From Streptomyces spororaveus (GTDB lineage Bacteria; Actinomycetota; Actinomycetes; Streptomycetales; Streptomycetaceae): a stretch of DNA of 64,000 bases. Shown here one piece after another: positions 29,390-38,541 of the stretch (position 1 is the first letter of the stretch; each line of letters opens with the position of its first letter). The stretch spans positions 105,374 to 169,373 of the forward strand of contig NZ_BNED01000002.1 in assembly GCF_016755875.1 (NCBI RefSeq), in the 5' to 3' direction. Under the pieces are notes generated by a model that ran no database searches, was not told the DNA's origin, and was given only the letters and a program-made list of their open reading frames with translations. The position numbers were made by a program, and so were the translations under genes.

Positions 29390-29834
29390 GGAGATTGTCG
29401 CTGGTGCGGGCCCACACCGACTTCGGTGCACAATTCCGCCGCCGTTCTTCTCCCGTCGAACGCCGACCGGGCGGGCGTGCCAGCCGTCGTGATGGGAGGT
29501 CGTCCAGCGCGGCGTGGGCGGTGCCGACGGCGGTGTCGCCGGAGCGGGCCGGCATCAGCCCACGATGTATCTCCAGGTGGGTCGCGAACCGGAGCAGGGT
29601 CGCGGGCAGCTCCGCGCGGGGCGCGTCCTGCTTGCGACGGCTGTGGTCTCGTCGTCGAGGCGGGCCGCCGAGCAGGGAGGTGAAGACGTCGAGGCGCCAG
29701 TGGGGGACGGCGTCGTCGGAGGTCTGGTCGTGGGAGCCGGCCCGGTCGAAGATGCGCCGGCCTCGGGTGAGGAGCTGCCTTGCGGTGGTGTGGTCGCCGC
29801 GGTCGACGGGCGGCCTGGGCCGCCGAGCATGCAT
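29390..29834 (-). pseudogene. Fragment of an XRE/TPR-type regulator
   Basis: The minus strand reads DDAVPHWRLDVFTSLLG, then AELPATLLRFATHLEIHRGLM and SGDTAVGTAHAALDDLP. These resemble the TPR-like C-terminal part of Streptomyces helix-turn-helix regulators (compare the intact one at 48506-49804). Frames shift at least once. The HTH domain and the normal C-terminus are missing. Confidence 0.45.
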
Positions 29835-30197
29835 GGGCCGAACCCGGCCTGCACAACCGACGCGCAGCCGGTTGCGTGGCTCGGAACAGATGACGTTGCG
29901 ACCGCCGGGTGAGCCGATGCCGGGGCGGGCCGCGGAGCCGGTGCCGGGCCCGGCGGCGCTGCGGGCGGGGGTGGCGTACGAGCAGAAGTTATGGAGAGAG
30001 TTTGCACGGGTCCGTTGGTACGACCGGAGCCGGCCCGCTTCGGGCTCGCGGCGTCCAACCGCTACACCGGCGACCTGAGGTCGTAAGGGCCGCCATGTAC
30101 GAAGAAAGTTGCAGATCGTGCCGCCGTCCTAGATTCATCAGGTCTTCTTTGCCTGTTCATGGTGGTCATCATGGGTCGAAACTCCAGGGGGTAGGGC

Positions 30198-30500
30198 TTG
30201 AGTACCGAACGATTTGATGAAGCTCTCAGGAAGTGGATGGACAGGGGAGGAGAGGCATGGGCGGATCCCATGGAGACGGATGCGGAACTCAAGCGCACAT
30301 TCAAGGAGTACAAGGAGGGACTTCGGAGGGCCGCCCGTTCCGAGGAGTTGAGGAGGAAGCGTGATATGGAGTTTGCTGCGCAGGAGGAGGTACAGCGGCA
30401 GGAGCGGAGGCAGAGGAAGGATCGAGGAGATGAGCTCCGGGACAGGATGAAGCAGGCGCTGATCAGGCTCAGGGGGAGCAGCCATCGGAAACCGGATTAG
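30198..30500 (+). CDS. Small charged hypothetical protein
   Basis: A 100-aa protein with a TTG start after a GGGGGTAGGG site. The sequence is Glu/Arg/Lys rich and predicted to be a long helix or coiled coil (KRTFKEYKEGLRRAARSEELRRKRD, QEEVQRQERRQRKDR). A proper terminator follows 31 bp later, which supports a real single-gene transcript. Base composition is lower in GC than the neighbours. Function unknown. Confidence 0.7.
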   Translation: MSTERFDEALRKWMDRGGEAWADPMETDAELKRTFKEYKEGLRRAARSEELRRKRDMEFAAQEEVQRQERRQRKDRGDELRDRMKQALIRLRGSSHRKPD

Positions 30501-30531
30501 TGCCCCTTGTCTTGATAATGGAATGGGGGGC

Positions 30532-30554
30532 GGGTGGCCGGCGTGCGGCCACCC
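30532..30554 (+). terminator. Rho-independent terminator
   Basis: GGGTGGCCG and CGGCCACCC form a perfect 9-bp stem with a 5-nt loop followed by ATTTTTCTG. It is one of the few hairpins here with a T run. It serves the small gene on the left and, being symmetric, may also end the converging gene at 30572. Confidence 0.85.
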
Positions 30555-30571
30555 ATTTTTCTGTGACGGCT

Positions 30572-30871
30572 CTACGGTGCGTCGTTGTTCTCCGTGGGTG
30601 ATCCGTGCTCTTGGTCGCGGGTCGTTTCCTGGGGTTCTTGGGTGAGGTGCTTTCGTGTCCGTGTTCCGCGTCGTGCGGTCCCGTCGGAACCTCGCCGCCG
30701 GTTGGCGGCGTCGGCCCACTTTTCGTACATCAGCCCCATGCCGAGTCCGATGGGGAGGATGGCGGTGGGGGTCACGCCCAGAGCGATGAGTGCGATGACG
30801 GTGGCCAGGACGGCCATGTAGGCGATGAGGTGCTCTCGCTCCGGACCGCGCCGGCTCGTACGGTTGGTCAT
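30572..30871 (-). CDS. Small membrane protein of unknown function
   Basis: A 99-aa protein with an ATG start after GGAGGC. Residues 15-50 form two short hydrophobic helices (LIAYMAVLATVIALIALGV and AILPIGLGMGLMYEKW), followed by a charged Arg/Thr-rich C-terminal tail. The family is unknown to me. It converges with the 30198 gene on a shared terminator. Confidence 0.65.
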   Translation of the reverse strand: MTNRTSRRGPEREHLIAYMAVLATVIALIALGVTPTAILPIGLGMGLMYEKWADAANRRRGSDGTARRGTRTRKHLTQEPQETTRDQEHGSPTENNDAP

Positions 30872-31078
30872 GGTGCCTCCTGGGTGAGGTGCCGGGGGCC
30901 CGTCGGGTTTGCCGCGACGCTGAGCCGGCGGGTCCCGCTGGGAAGGCGCATTCAGGCGAATGACCCTCTGACCACACCGTGCTGTGCTGGAATGACCACC
31001 CGCAAGGAATGTCCGGACAACTCTGGACAGGGGCTCTGGAGCGGGGTAGGAGCCGGACGGGCAAGGGGGCACCGGCAG

Positions 31079-32305
31079 GTGCAAGGGGGCCGAAGGACGG
31101 GGCGGGGATGGGGCCAGACCCGTGGCCCGACGCCGGAGATCAATGACTTGGCGATCTTGCTGCGGCAGTGGCTGGACGAGTCGGGCCTCGGTATCACGGG
31201 GCTCATCGCCAAACTCACCCCGGACCACTTCGCGAACCACAGCGTGCCTGCCCGCGCCACGGTTTCGGACTGGCTCGGCGGCGTTGCTCTGAGATGGGAC
31301 TTCGCTGAGGCCGTCATCGAGATCTGCTCGCCCGGCACCGCGATCGCGCGGGCACGGCGGCAGGAAGCGCGCGACCTGTGGGACAAGGCGGAGACGGCAA
31401 GAAGGCGGCTACAGCAGAACGATCAACCGGTCATCTCTCCCCGCCACCTCTCACGTCACCAGTTACTGTCCTGGCTCAGTCGACCTCTCGTCGGTCAGGA
31501 CGAAGGGCAGCAGGAGCCGGAAGGCGCGAACGCCGGCCGGACGATCCGCGAAATTGCTCAAGAGGCGACGGATGCTGATGTCGCCGACATCGTCGACGCG
31601 CTGATGGACAGCATCCACCCCAGGACCTGGCTAGCCCTTCTCAAGGAGCTGAGAGTCCTCGGCAAGAAAGACCATGCGCTTCTGCTGGTCCATGAAATCG
31701 GAAAACGGGGAGACAGTCACAGAGTCCCGTCTATTGTGGAATTCCTCCGGACGGAGGGGCGATTCGGAGATGAGGTCATCCTCATCGATGCCATCGCAGA
31801 GTACCGGAACGCGGACTTCATTCTTCAAGTCCTGAGGGCCCTCAGAGCCGACAGGCAACTGTGGCCGGAGAAAGTCCTCGGCGAAAGAGTGGGCGTAAAG
31901 CGAGAGCCGTCAGAAACCCTGGCGATCCTCTCAGAACTGCGAGAACGTAAAGAATTCAATGTCCTGAGGAACGTGCTCTTGGGTGCGGCTAAGTGGCGTG
32001 AACCCACAGACCTGGCGCAACTGATCAAATATTTGCGTGAGAACAACATGGGCGAAGTGGCGGATCTGCTTCTCATGGCGGCGGGATCTGAGAGAGGCGC
32101 ATCCTCGTTCGGTCATGTAGTTATGGCGGTAAAGGAAACTTGCCGTCCGGAAGACGTGGTCAAGCTTGCCCATGCCGCAGTCACCCAGCGAGCTGCCCAG
32201 CGGCTCGGCCCGCTCGTGAACACCATCGACAAGTCCGCAGTGTTCGACGAGGGCGTTCGGCACATCCTGACGAAACACAGCCGCATGAGATACGACTCCG
32301 CTTAA
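31079..32305 (+). CDS. XRE-like N-terminal domain protein with helical repeat C-terminus
   Basis: A 408-aa protein. A GTG at 31079 with an AAGGGGG site is the best start. Residues 20-80 look like the helix-turn-helix found at the start of Streptomyces regulators and STAND proteins (LAILLRQWLDESGLG, then ATVSDWLGG and a WDFAEAVIEIC segment). The remaining 300 residues are helical, repeat-like and without an NTPase motif. It may be a DNA-binding sensor. Function unknown. Confidence 0.75.
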   Translation: MQGGRRTGRGWGQTRGPTPEINDLAILLRQWLDESGLGITGLIAKLTPDHFANHSVPARATVSDWLGGVALRWDFAEAVIEICSPGTAIARARRQEARDLWDKAETARRRLQQNDQPVISPRHLSRHQLLSWLSRPLVGQDEGQQEPEGANAGRTIREIAQEATDADVADIVDALMDSIHPRTWLALLKELRVLGKKDHALLLVHEIGKRGDSHRVPSIVEFLRTEGRFGDEVILIDAIAEYRNADFILQVLRALRADRQLWPEKVLGERVGVKREPSETLAILSELRERKEFNVLRNVLLGAAKWREPTDLAQLIKYLRENNMGEVADLLLMAAGSERGASSFGHVVMAVKETCRPEDVVKLAHAAVTQRAAQRLGPLVNTIDKSAVFDEGVRHILTKHSRMRYDSA

Positions 32306-32312
32306 CAGCCTG

Positions 32313-32667
32313 ATGGTGATGGGCACGGCGGTGCGAGTTCGTGTTCACCGCGATCCACGCCGCCTGGCGAAGGAGGTCCGCCGCCGCGCGGGACACTCCG
32401 AGCAGCCGACGGCCGCGATCATCGACGCGCAGTCGATCAAGGCCGCAGGTCACCAAGGTCTGGGCGGACCACGGTTACGACGGCGAACTCGTGCCCTGGA
32501 GCCGCCGGACCCTCGGCCTCGACCTGGAGATCCCCGACCACCCCGGCCGCTGCAAGAGTCAGGGCTTCCAGGTCATTCCCAAACGCTGGATCGGGGAACG
32601 GGCCCTGGTGTGGATCATCCGGCGGCGCCGCTGCCTGCGCGACGCCCCGGCGATGGGGGTGCGGTAG
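32313..32667 (+). pseudogene. Internally deleted IS5-family transposase
   Basis: Two pieces of one transposase abut: AAIIDAQSIKAAG with the first catalytic D, and VWADHGYDGELVPWSRRTLGLDLEIPD with the second D, ending QGFQVIPKRWIGERALVWIIRRRRCLRD with the C-terminal E region. About 60-70 residues between the first two motifs are missing, and the pieces are in different frames. Confidence 0.7.
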
Positions 32668-32676
32668 ACGGGGCGG

Positions 32677-33303
32677 TCAGTGTTCGAGGTCGGCGCGCAT
32701 GGCGGTGAAGAGGCGGGCGGCGTCGGCCGGGGTGGTGCGGGGGAAGAGTGCGACGGCAGCGGTGGTGGTGTCGGACCAGCCGCAGATGACGTCGGTGGCG
32801 TTGGCGGATTCGGGCAGGCTGAGGCACTCGAGGGATCCGCCGAATGGGCCGGGCTGGTACGGCTTGGCGGTGGTGGGGGTGCCGGTGGAGCCGTTTTGCA
32901 GCGCGTAGTCGATCAGGCCGCGCCAAAGGTGCTCGCGACGCTTGTTCGGGTCCTCGGGAACACTGTCGACGCCAACGAAAAGGATGCGGCGGCCGGAGGT
33001 CTGCCCGGCACGGTTGTAGTCAGCGACCACCAGGTGCATGCCATCACGCATCTCGCCCGGGTCAACCGGGACGTCGGAGACCGCGCTGGCACCGGTGGCC
33101 TTGGTGAGCCCGCCGGCGGTGGCGGACTCGGCCAGCGTGTGCTTGCCGGAACCGGCGGGCGACGTGGAGGAGGCGGGCGCGGAGACAGTGGCGGAGGCGG
33201 CGGGAGGGGCTTCGGCTTCGGCTGCGGGGTCGCAGGCGGTCAGCGTCAGGGTGGTTGCGAGGGCGATCGTGGCGAGGAGGGTGCGGGGACTACGGATGGG
33301 CAT
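32677..33303 (-). CDS. Secreted lipoprotein of unknown function
   Basis: A 208-aa protein with a lipoprotein signal peptide (MPIRSPRTLLATIALATTL) and a lipobox LTAC near residue 24. A Pro/Ala/Ser-rich linker follows, then a compact domain (GRRILFVGVDSVPEDPNKRREHL; LPESANATDVICGWSDTTTAAVALF). It resembles Streptomyces lipoproteins of unknown function. No partner gene is evident. Confidence 0.85.
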   Translation of the reverse strand: MPIRSPRTLLATIALATTLTLTACDPAAEAEAPPAASATVSAPASSTSPAGSGKHTLAESATAGGLTKATGASAVSDVPVDPGEMRDGMHLVVADYNRAGQTSGRRILFVGVDSVPEDPNKRREHLWRGLIDYALQNGSTGTPTTAKPYQPGPFGGSLECLSLPESANATDVICGWSDTTTAAVALFPRTTPADAARLFTAMRADLEH

Positions 33304-33736
33304 GGCAGAGTCTCCCGGGGTGTGGTGGTCGGCTGGGCTGCTGGGCCCAATGGCCGCACGCTAGTGGCTGACTGGGCGGGCGGGTGGCCCGAGCCCAGTT
33401 CCCTTACAGCACCGGGACATGGTGGTGACGCAAGAACCTGGTGATGACGGGCACGCTGGTTCGAGTGTTGCGGGACGCGGCCGGTAGGCGCTGGACGGGG
33501 AGAGCGGTGGTGATGACGGGCAGGCGGCGCTGTACGGCGCCGCTGTGCTGGCGGGGACGGCGGCGCTTACGGCCCGTGGGCCGACAGGGCCGGGCACGAG
33601 ACCGTCGTCCTGGCTTTGACCCTGCTGGCCAGCGCGTGGCGCGGGTGCCCTGCACCCTCCGCGCCCCCGCTCCACAAAACCTGGACCAGAACCGCTTTGC
33701 AGCCGCGCCTAACCCGCGCACCGGCGGGCGCCCGCC
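33304..33736. other. Region without a supported gene
   Basis: About 430 bp with no supported gene on either strand. It probably includes decayed sequence of the truncated gene that starts at 34048. Confidence 0.45.
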
Positions 33737-34048
33737 TTAGTCCGCCGTGCACCGCGGTGCCCCGCCCTCGATCGCTGCCCGCAGCCGCTCGGCCTCACCA
33801 CGGTGCTGAAACGACCGCGCCGGCAGCGGGACTACCCCGACCTGATGCGGCCACACCTGGCCGCTCTGCGCGGGCAGGTACTGGTGGGTGATGGAGTTGT
33901 TGTCACCGATGACACTGTTCCGCACCATGATTTCGTTGTCGTCGCCGGAGACCCCGAGCCCCATGTTTCCGTCGGCCGACAGCCCGCGCTGGCCCGGCAC
34001 ACCCATGCCCGGCCCGCCCTCGTTCTTGCTGCGGCGGAAGGCGCTCAT
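33737..34048 (-). pseudogene. 5' fragment of a probable STAND/TPR protein gene (gene B)
   Basis: The ATG overlaps the stop of gene A (ATGA). The protein starts with GQRGLSADGNMGLGVSGDDN and SVIGDNNSITHQYLP, the glycine/aspartate motif found before NB-ARC/TPR domains. It reaches WPHQVGVVPLPARSFQHRGEAERLRAAIEGG, which is normally followed by an NTPase P-loop. Here the frame ends seven residues later, so the protein is truncated to 103 aa. Confidence 0.6.
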
Positions 34049-34170
34049 GGCTGCTGGTTCCCGTCGCCGGTGACGGCATCGCCGATACTGCCGCCCGCGC
34101 CCACGCCGCGCTCCCCGGCAACACCCAAGCCGACAGCCGCACCCGCGCCGCCGCCTGCGGTCGGTAGGGG
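34045..34170 (-). pseudogene. 3' part of interrupted membrane-protein gene (gene A)
   Basis: The frame reads PLPTAGGGAGAAVGLGV, then GERGVGAGGSIGDAVTGD, and stops at 34045. Its 5' part is 5.8 kb away at 40003-40283. Joining the two sides at the shared CTAG keeps one frame (TSPTP-R-PLPTAG). The intervening IS block therefore interrupts one gene. Confidence 0.7.
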
Positions 34171-35248
34171 CCTAGATGTGTTGTCCCGGGACGTTGGTGA
34201 CACGCGTGCTGGGTTCTTGAAATGGGTGAGGGCCTTCTGGCTCGGTGTGGATTGCGACATCTACGCCAACTTCAGGAGGCCCTCGTGGTCCACCGTAGTG
34301 CGCCGCTGACCGAGACCGGGCGACTTCGTCTGGCGCGTTGTGTCGTCGATGACGGCTGGCCCGTGCGCCGGGCGGCAGAGCGTTTCCAGGTCAGCCACAC
34401 CACCGCGGCCCGCTGGGCCGCCCGCTACCGGCTTCTGGGCGTCGCCGGAATGAGTGACCGCTCCAGCCGGCCCCGCCACCAGCCCCGCAGGACAGCAGCC
34501 GAGATCGAGACGGAAGTGCTCCGCCTCCGGCGGGAACACCGGATCGGTCCACTGCGGCTGGCAGTCCGGTGCCGTATCGCGGCCTCGACCGCCCACCGCA
34601 TCCTCGTCCGCAACGGCCAGCCGCCCCTGGCGGCTCTGGACCGGGCCACCGGCGAACCCGTCCGCCGCTATGAACGCGCCCGGCCCGGCGAACTCGTCCA
34701 CATCGACGTCAAGAAGCTCGGCCGGATCCCCGACGGCGGCGGCCACAGAGTCCTGGGCCGGGCCGCCGGCAGCCCGAACAAGGACCGCCGCAACGGCGCC
34801 GGATACGCCTACCTCCACACCGCCCTCGACGACCACACCCGACTCGCCTACACCGAAGACCTGCCCGACGAGACCGCCCCGACCTGCGCCGCCTTCCTCA
34901 CCCGGGCCACCGCCTGGTTCGCGTCCCTGGGCATCACCGTCGAACGGGTCCTGACCGACAACGCCTGGGCCTACACCAAGCACACCTGGAGCCAGACCTG
35001 CCGCGATCTGGACATCCAGCCCCGATGGACCAGGCCCTGGCGCCCACAGACCAACGGCAAGGTCGAACGCTTCCACCGCACCCTGCTCGAAGAATGGGCC
35101 TACCAGAAGCCCTACACCTCAGACCGGCAGCGCCAGGAAGCTTTCACCGACTGGCTGCACTGGTACAACTACCACCGACCCCACACCGGCATCAGTGGCC
35201 AGACACCCGCCAGCCGCGTCACCAACCTGTCCGGACAACACACCTAGA
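34171..35248 (+). mobile_element. IS481-family insertion sequence with CCTAGA target duplication
   Basis: The element body is 34177-35242, with ends TGTGTTGTCC and GGACAACACA as terminal inverted repeats. The 6-bp direct repeat CCTAGA flanks both ends (34171-34176 and 35243-35248), matching the known NCTAGN target of IS481. The right target copy also contains the start of IS5 copy 1, so this element inserted into the junction of that IS5 element. Confidence 0.9.
34285..35247 (+). CDS. IS481-family transposase
   Basis: A 320-aa transposase; the GTG follows AGGAGG. It has a helix-turn-helix N-terminus (GWPVRRAAERFQVSHTTAARWAARY) and an rve-type DDE core. In that core D is in HIDVKKLGRIP, D in VLTDNAWAYTK, and E in NGKVERFHRTLLEEWAY. 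The C-terminal NYHRPHTGISGQTPASRV is also a family hallmark. The stop codon TAG is not encoded by the element but comes from the CTAG target duplication. It looks intact and possibly active. Confidence 0.95.
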   Translation: MVHRSAPLTETGRLRLARCVVDDGWPVRRAAERFQVSHTTAARWAARYRLLGVAGMSDRSSRPRHQPRRTAAEIETEVLRLRREHRIGPLRLAVRCRIAASTAHRILVRNGQPPLAALDRATGEPVRRYERARPGELVHIDVKKLGRIPDGGGHRVLGRAAGSPNKDRRNGAGYAYLHTALDDHTRLAYTEDLPDETAPTCAAFLTRATAWFASLGITVERVLTDNAWAYTKHTWSQTCRDLDIQPRWTRPWRPQTNGKVERFHRTLLEEWAYQKPYTSDRQRQEAFTDWLHWYNYHRPHTGISGQTPASRVTNLSGQHT

Positions 35249-36165
35249 GCGTGTCTCTTTGATCGGCTGGTCGGTTGATCGGATGTGTCCGTCCGGTTCG
35301 TGATCACTGATGCGATGTGGGGCCGGATCGAGCCGCTGATGCCGGCCGATCCGGTCCGCGGACGGCGGTGGGCCGATCACCGCCGCACCTTGGAGGCCAT
35401 CGCGTGGAAATACCGCACCTGCTCGCCTTGGCGGGACCTACCGAAAGAACTCGGCTCATTCCAGACCGCTCACAAACGCCTGATCAGGTGGGCCGTGGAC
35501 GGCACCTGGGAACGCATCCTTGCCGCGCTCCTGGCAGCGGCCGACGCTGATGCCGACATCGGCTGGACCGTCTCGGTGGACTCCACTGTCTGCCGGGCCC
35601 ACCAGCACGCCGCCGGAGCCAGGAAAAAGGGGCTCCAGGCCAGGCCGAACCCGACGACCACGCGCTGGGACGCTCGCGCGGCGGCCTGACCACGAAGGTC
35701 CACCTCGCCAGCGACGGCCATGCGCGACCCCTGGCCCTTCGCGTCACCGCAGGCCAGGCGGGCGACGCTCCGGCCTTCGAGATGGTCATGACCGCCATCC
35801 GTGTTCCGCGAAGCGGAACCGGACGGCCGAGAACTCGCCCGGACATCGTCCTGGCGGACCGCGCGTACTCATCCCGCGCGATCCGAAGTTACCTCCGCCG
35901 ACGCGGAATCCGCGCGGTCATCCCCCAGCCGTCCGACCAGGTCGGCCACCGGCTGCGGCGAGGCAGCGCGGGCGGCCGCCCGCCGACTTTCGACGCTGCG
36001 TCGTACAAGCAGCGCAACGCGGTCGAGCGATGCATCAACCGCCTCAAGCAGTGGCGCGGCCTGGCCATGCGAACCGACAAACTGGCCGTCGCCTACCAGG
36101 CCGCCCTCCACGTCGCCGCCATCCTCATATGGGCACGACGGTGATTAAGGACGGAGGCAGTCTAG
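35244..36165 (+). mobile_element. IS5-family (IS427-group-like) insertion sequence, copy 1
   Basis: About 914 bp between two CTAG sites. The left end AGCGTGTCTCTTTGATC is well preserved, while the right end is degenerate. It encodes a two-frame transposase. The right CTAG contains the stop codon of the LysR gene on the minus strand. Confidence 0.8.
35285..36144 (+). CDS. IS5-family transposase in two frames (programmed -1 frameshift or decay), copy 1
   Basis: The first frame (35285-35689, 134 aa) has the DUF4096-like domain ITDAMWGRIEPLMPADPVRG and the first catalytic D in SVDSTVCRAHQHAAGARKK. The second frame (from near 35635 to 36144) has the second D in VLADRAYSSRAIRS and the E in NAVERCINRLKQWRGLAMR. 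The frames meet at an AAAAAGGGG run. A -1 slip there gives a full 286-aa protein like the unshifted copy at 39102. Confidence 0.82.
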
Positions 36166-37079
36166 GACTCGGGGGGCTTGGGGATAACTTCGCGTAGGCG
36201 GTCGAGGAGAACGCGGGCCGCAGGGCTCGAAGGGCCGCCGGCCTGCCAGGCGAGCGCGATGCGGGCACGCATCTCGGGCCGGACGATCCGCAGGGTGCGA
36301 AGGCGTCCGTCGAGGGGGGACTCGTTCTCACCGGCAGGTAGCACGGCGATGCCCAGGCCCCGCGCGGCAAGCTGCGAGAGCACGTGCGGGGCTGCCGCCT
36401 CGAAGGCGACCCGGGGCCGGAATCCTGCCTGAGCACAACCGCGTTCGAGCGCCGTGCGCACCCCGGTGCCGCGCGGCAGGCAGATCAGCGGCCGATCCCG
36501 CAGATCGGCGAGCGGGACGCTCGTACCGTCGACGCGGTCGAGAACGGGATCGCCTGGCGCGACAGCGGCGACCAGCGGGACATCGATCACCGTCTGGAAA
36601 GCCGCTCCGGGCGGGGGCGTCTCCTCTGCCGTTCCGAGGATGGCGATGTCCAGCTCGCCGGCCAGGAGCGCGGCCTGCATCCGCTCCGTGGTGTCCTCGG
36701 TGAGAGCCACCTCCACCGAGGGGTGGGCATCGTGGAAGTCCGCGAGTAAAGCGGCGATGTCGAAGGCGTGGCCAGTGGCGCCGGAGACCAGTCCGAGCGT
36801 GACCCGGCCACGTAGCAGCCCCGTGTAGGCATCGACCGTCTGCCGCACCGACTCCGCCGCGGCCAGCGCGGCCCGGGCGTACGGCAGGACCGCCCGGCCC
36901 ACCTCGGTCGGCGTCACCGACCGGGCGGAGCGGTCGAGCAGGGGCTGCCCCAGCTCCTTCTCCAGCTGGCGGATCTGGGCGCTGAGGCCGGGCTGGGCCA
37001 GATGCAGCCGGGCGGCGGCTCGTGTGAAACCGCCTTCCTCGACGACACAGACGAAGTAGCGCAGCTGGCGGAGTTCCAT
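36162..37079 (-). CDS. LysR family transcriptional regulator
   Basis: A 305-aa LysR protein: MELRQLRYFVCVVEEGGFTRAAARLHLAQPGLSAQIRQLEKELG, then a periplasmic-binding-like domain (GRVTLGLVSGATGHAFDIAALLADFHDAHPSVEV). It is divergent from the isomerase/DUF1772 operon with a 70-bp gap, and the LysR protein probably regulates that operon. The stop codon lies in a CTAG next to IS5 copy 1. Confidence 0.94.
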   Translation of the reverse strand: MELRQLRYFVCVVEEGGFTRAAARLHLAQPGLSAQIRQLEKELGQPLLDRSARSVTPTEVGRAVLPYARAALAAAESVRQTVDAYTGLLRGRVTLGLVSGATGHAFDIAALLADFHDAHPSVEVALTEDTTERMQAALLAGELDIAILGTAEETPPPGAAFQTVIDVPLVAAVAPGDPVLDRVDGTSVPLADLRDRPLICLPRGTGVRTALERGCAQAGFRPRVAFEAAAPHVLSQLAARGLGIAVLPAGENESPLDGRLRTLRIVRPEMRARIALAWQAGGPSSPAARVLLDRLREVIPKPPES

Positions 37080-37150
37080 AAGCAGTGATTCTAGATCGCA
37101 GCAGAACTATCTACTGGCGCTATCGATCTGTCGGCCTCAGGCTTGATCAC

Positions 37151-37813
37151 ATGGGGAACTCAACAGCCCGCAAGGGGAAGAGTGTCGAGGTCAGGGCGGC
37201 GATCGCGGCGGAACGCCGGGAACTGGCCGACTTGTTCGACACGTTGCGAACCGACCAGTGGAACGAGCAGAGCCTCTGTGCGGGATGGCGCGTTCGCGAG
37301 GTGGCGGCGCACATGTCGATGGGGTTCCGGCTCTCCTTGCCCACGATGCTCGGTGAACTGGTCAAGGCACGCGGGAACCTTCACCGCATGACCGATCAGG
37401 TCGCGCGCAGGGATTCGGCCGCCCACTCCACCATCGCGCTCGCCGCCTTCCTGCGGGACAACGCCCACCATCCCTGGACACCACCGGTCGGCGGGCTCAC
37501 GGCGGCGCTCGGCCACGACGTCGTGCACGGGCTGGACATCACCGTCGCCCTCGGCCTCCACCGGCGCGTCCCCGAGAACCGGCTGCGCATCCTCCTCGAT
37601 GACATCCGGCCCAGCGGCCTGAAGTTCTTCGGCGCCGACCTCGACGGAGTGCAGCTGTGCGCCGAGGACCTCGACTGGGCGTACGGCTCTGGCTCACCTG
37701 TCTTCGGCGCCGCCCAGGATCTCCTTCTGTTGGCCTACGGTCGCAGGCTTCCGGACGGCCGGCTACGAGGAGAACCGAGCGATCGTTTCACGCGATCCGC
37801 CGAGGAGGCATGA
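37151..37813 (+). CDS. Maleylpyruvate isomerase family mycothiol-dependent protein (DinB-like)
   Basis: A 220-aa four-helix-bundle protein. ELADLFDTLRTDQWNEQSLCAGWRVREVAAHM carries the metal-ligand His typical of mycothiol-dependent maleylpyruvate isomerase-like enzymes, and GHDVVHGLDITVALG supplies the second His pair. ATG 37151 was chosen over upstream starts because the family normally begins there. It overlaps the next gene by ATGA. The role may be detoxification or mycothiol S-conjugate chemistry. Confidence 0.88.
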   Translation: MGNSTARKGKSVEVRAAIAAERRELADLFDTLRTDQWNEQSLCAGWRVREVAAHMSMGFRLSLPTMLGELVKARGNLHRMTDQVARRDSAAHSTIALAAFLRDNAHHPWTPPVGGLTAALGHDVVHGLDITVALGLHRRVPENRLRILLDDIRPSGLKFFGADLDGVQLCAEDLDWAYGSGSPVFGAAQDLLLLAYGRRLPDGRLRGEPSDRFTRSAEEA

Positions 37814-38298
37814 ACCAGATGCGCACCCGCCTCCTCCTGGGTCTGTCCCTGTTCTCCACCGGTCTGCTTGCCGGAGCCTTCGGCTACGGCGCCGCCAACC
37901 TGGTCCCCACCTTCAACTCCGTGCCGATCGACATGAGACTGGACTTCCACACCGAGCTGATGAAGATGAACGGGATCACCGTGCAGGGGGCGATGGCGGT
38001 CTCGGCCCTCAGCGCCCTCACCCTGGCCGCCCTGACACGCGGACGAACCCAAGTCCTCGCAGCCACCGCAGGGCTCCTGACTGTCGCGTCCTTCCTGATC
38101 ACCCGGTTCGGGAATGTCCCGATCAACGGCCGCATCAAGCAGTGGGCCGCCACCGCGCCGCCGGCCGACCATGCGGAGATCCTGAGCCGCTGGGAACTGT
38201 TCAACGATGCCCGTACCTGCACTGCCGCAGCTGCGTTCGCCATCCTGATCTCTGTTGCCCTGCGCCAGGCAGGCAGGCGAGCGACCGAGCACCACTGA
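37810..38298 (+). CDS. DUF1772 (anthrone oxygenase-like) membrane protein
   Basis: A 162-aa protein with four membrane helices. It has LLLGLSLFSTGLLAGAFGYGAANLVPTF, a helix around VSALSALTLAALT, and ITRFGNVPINGRIKQW followed by SRWELFNDARTCTAAAAFAILISVAL. The conserved N-x-x-I-N and RW pattern marks DUF1772. The ATG overlaps the isomerase stop and follows GAGGAGG. It forms a two-gene operon with the isomerase, presumably under LysR control. Confidence 0.88.
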   Translation: MNQMRTRLLLGLSLFSTGLLAGAFGYGAANLVPTFNSVPIDMRLDFHTELMKMNGITVQGAMAVSALSALTLAALTRGRTQVLAATAGLLTVASFLITRFGNVPINGRIKQWAATAPPADHAEILSRWELFNDARTCTAAAAFAILISVALRQAGRRATEHH

Positions 38299-38319
38299 AC
38301 CCACCGCCGTCATCTCGAC

Positions 38320-38440
38320 AGGTCGATGCGTCGCCCCTGGCGAACCCGTATGAGGGCGCGATCCGTGCCACACCACATTGGTCACCGATCACCGGGTGCG
38401 GCTGATCCACTGGCAATCCGTCAAGGAGACACGACCTAGG
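38320..38440 (-). repeat. Solo end of an IS5-like element
   Basis: Read on the minus strand, GTGTCTCCTTGAC is followed after about 40 bases by a scrap of the IS5 transposase start (VTNVVWHGSRPHT, compare ITDAMWGRIEP). CTAG follows on its outer side, and then GGGGTGTCTGCTTGAAC looks like a second end facing away. It is a degenerate IS5 footprint. Confidence 0.5.
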
Positions 38441-38541
38441 GGGTGTCTGCTTGAACGCGTGAGTAGTAGGTGGCTCCGGAGACTCGGCTCACTTCGATGT
38501 CAGCACCGACTGGGATGCTCCTGCGCATGAAGCAGAAGATC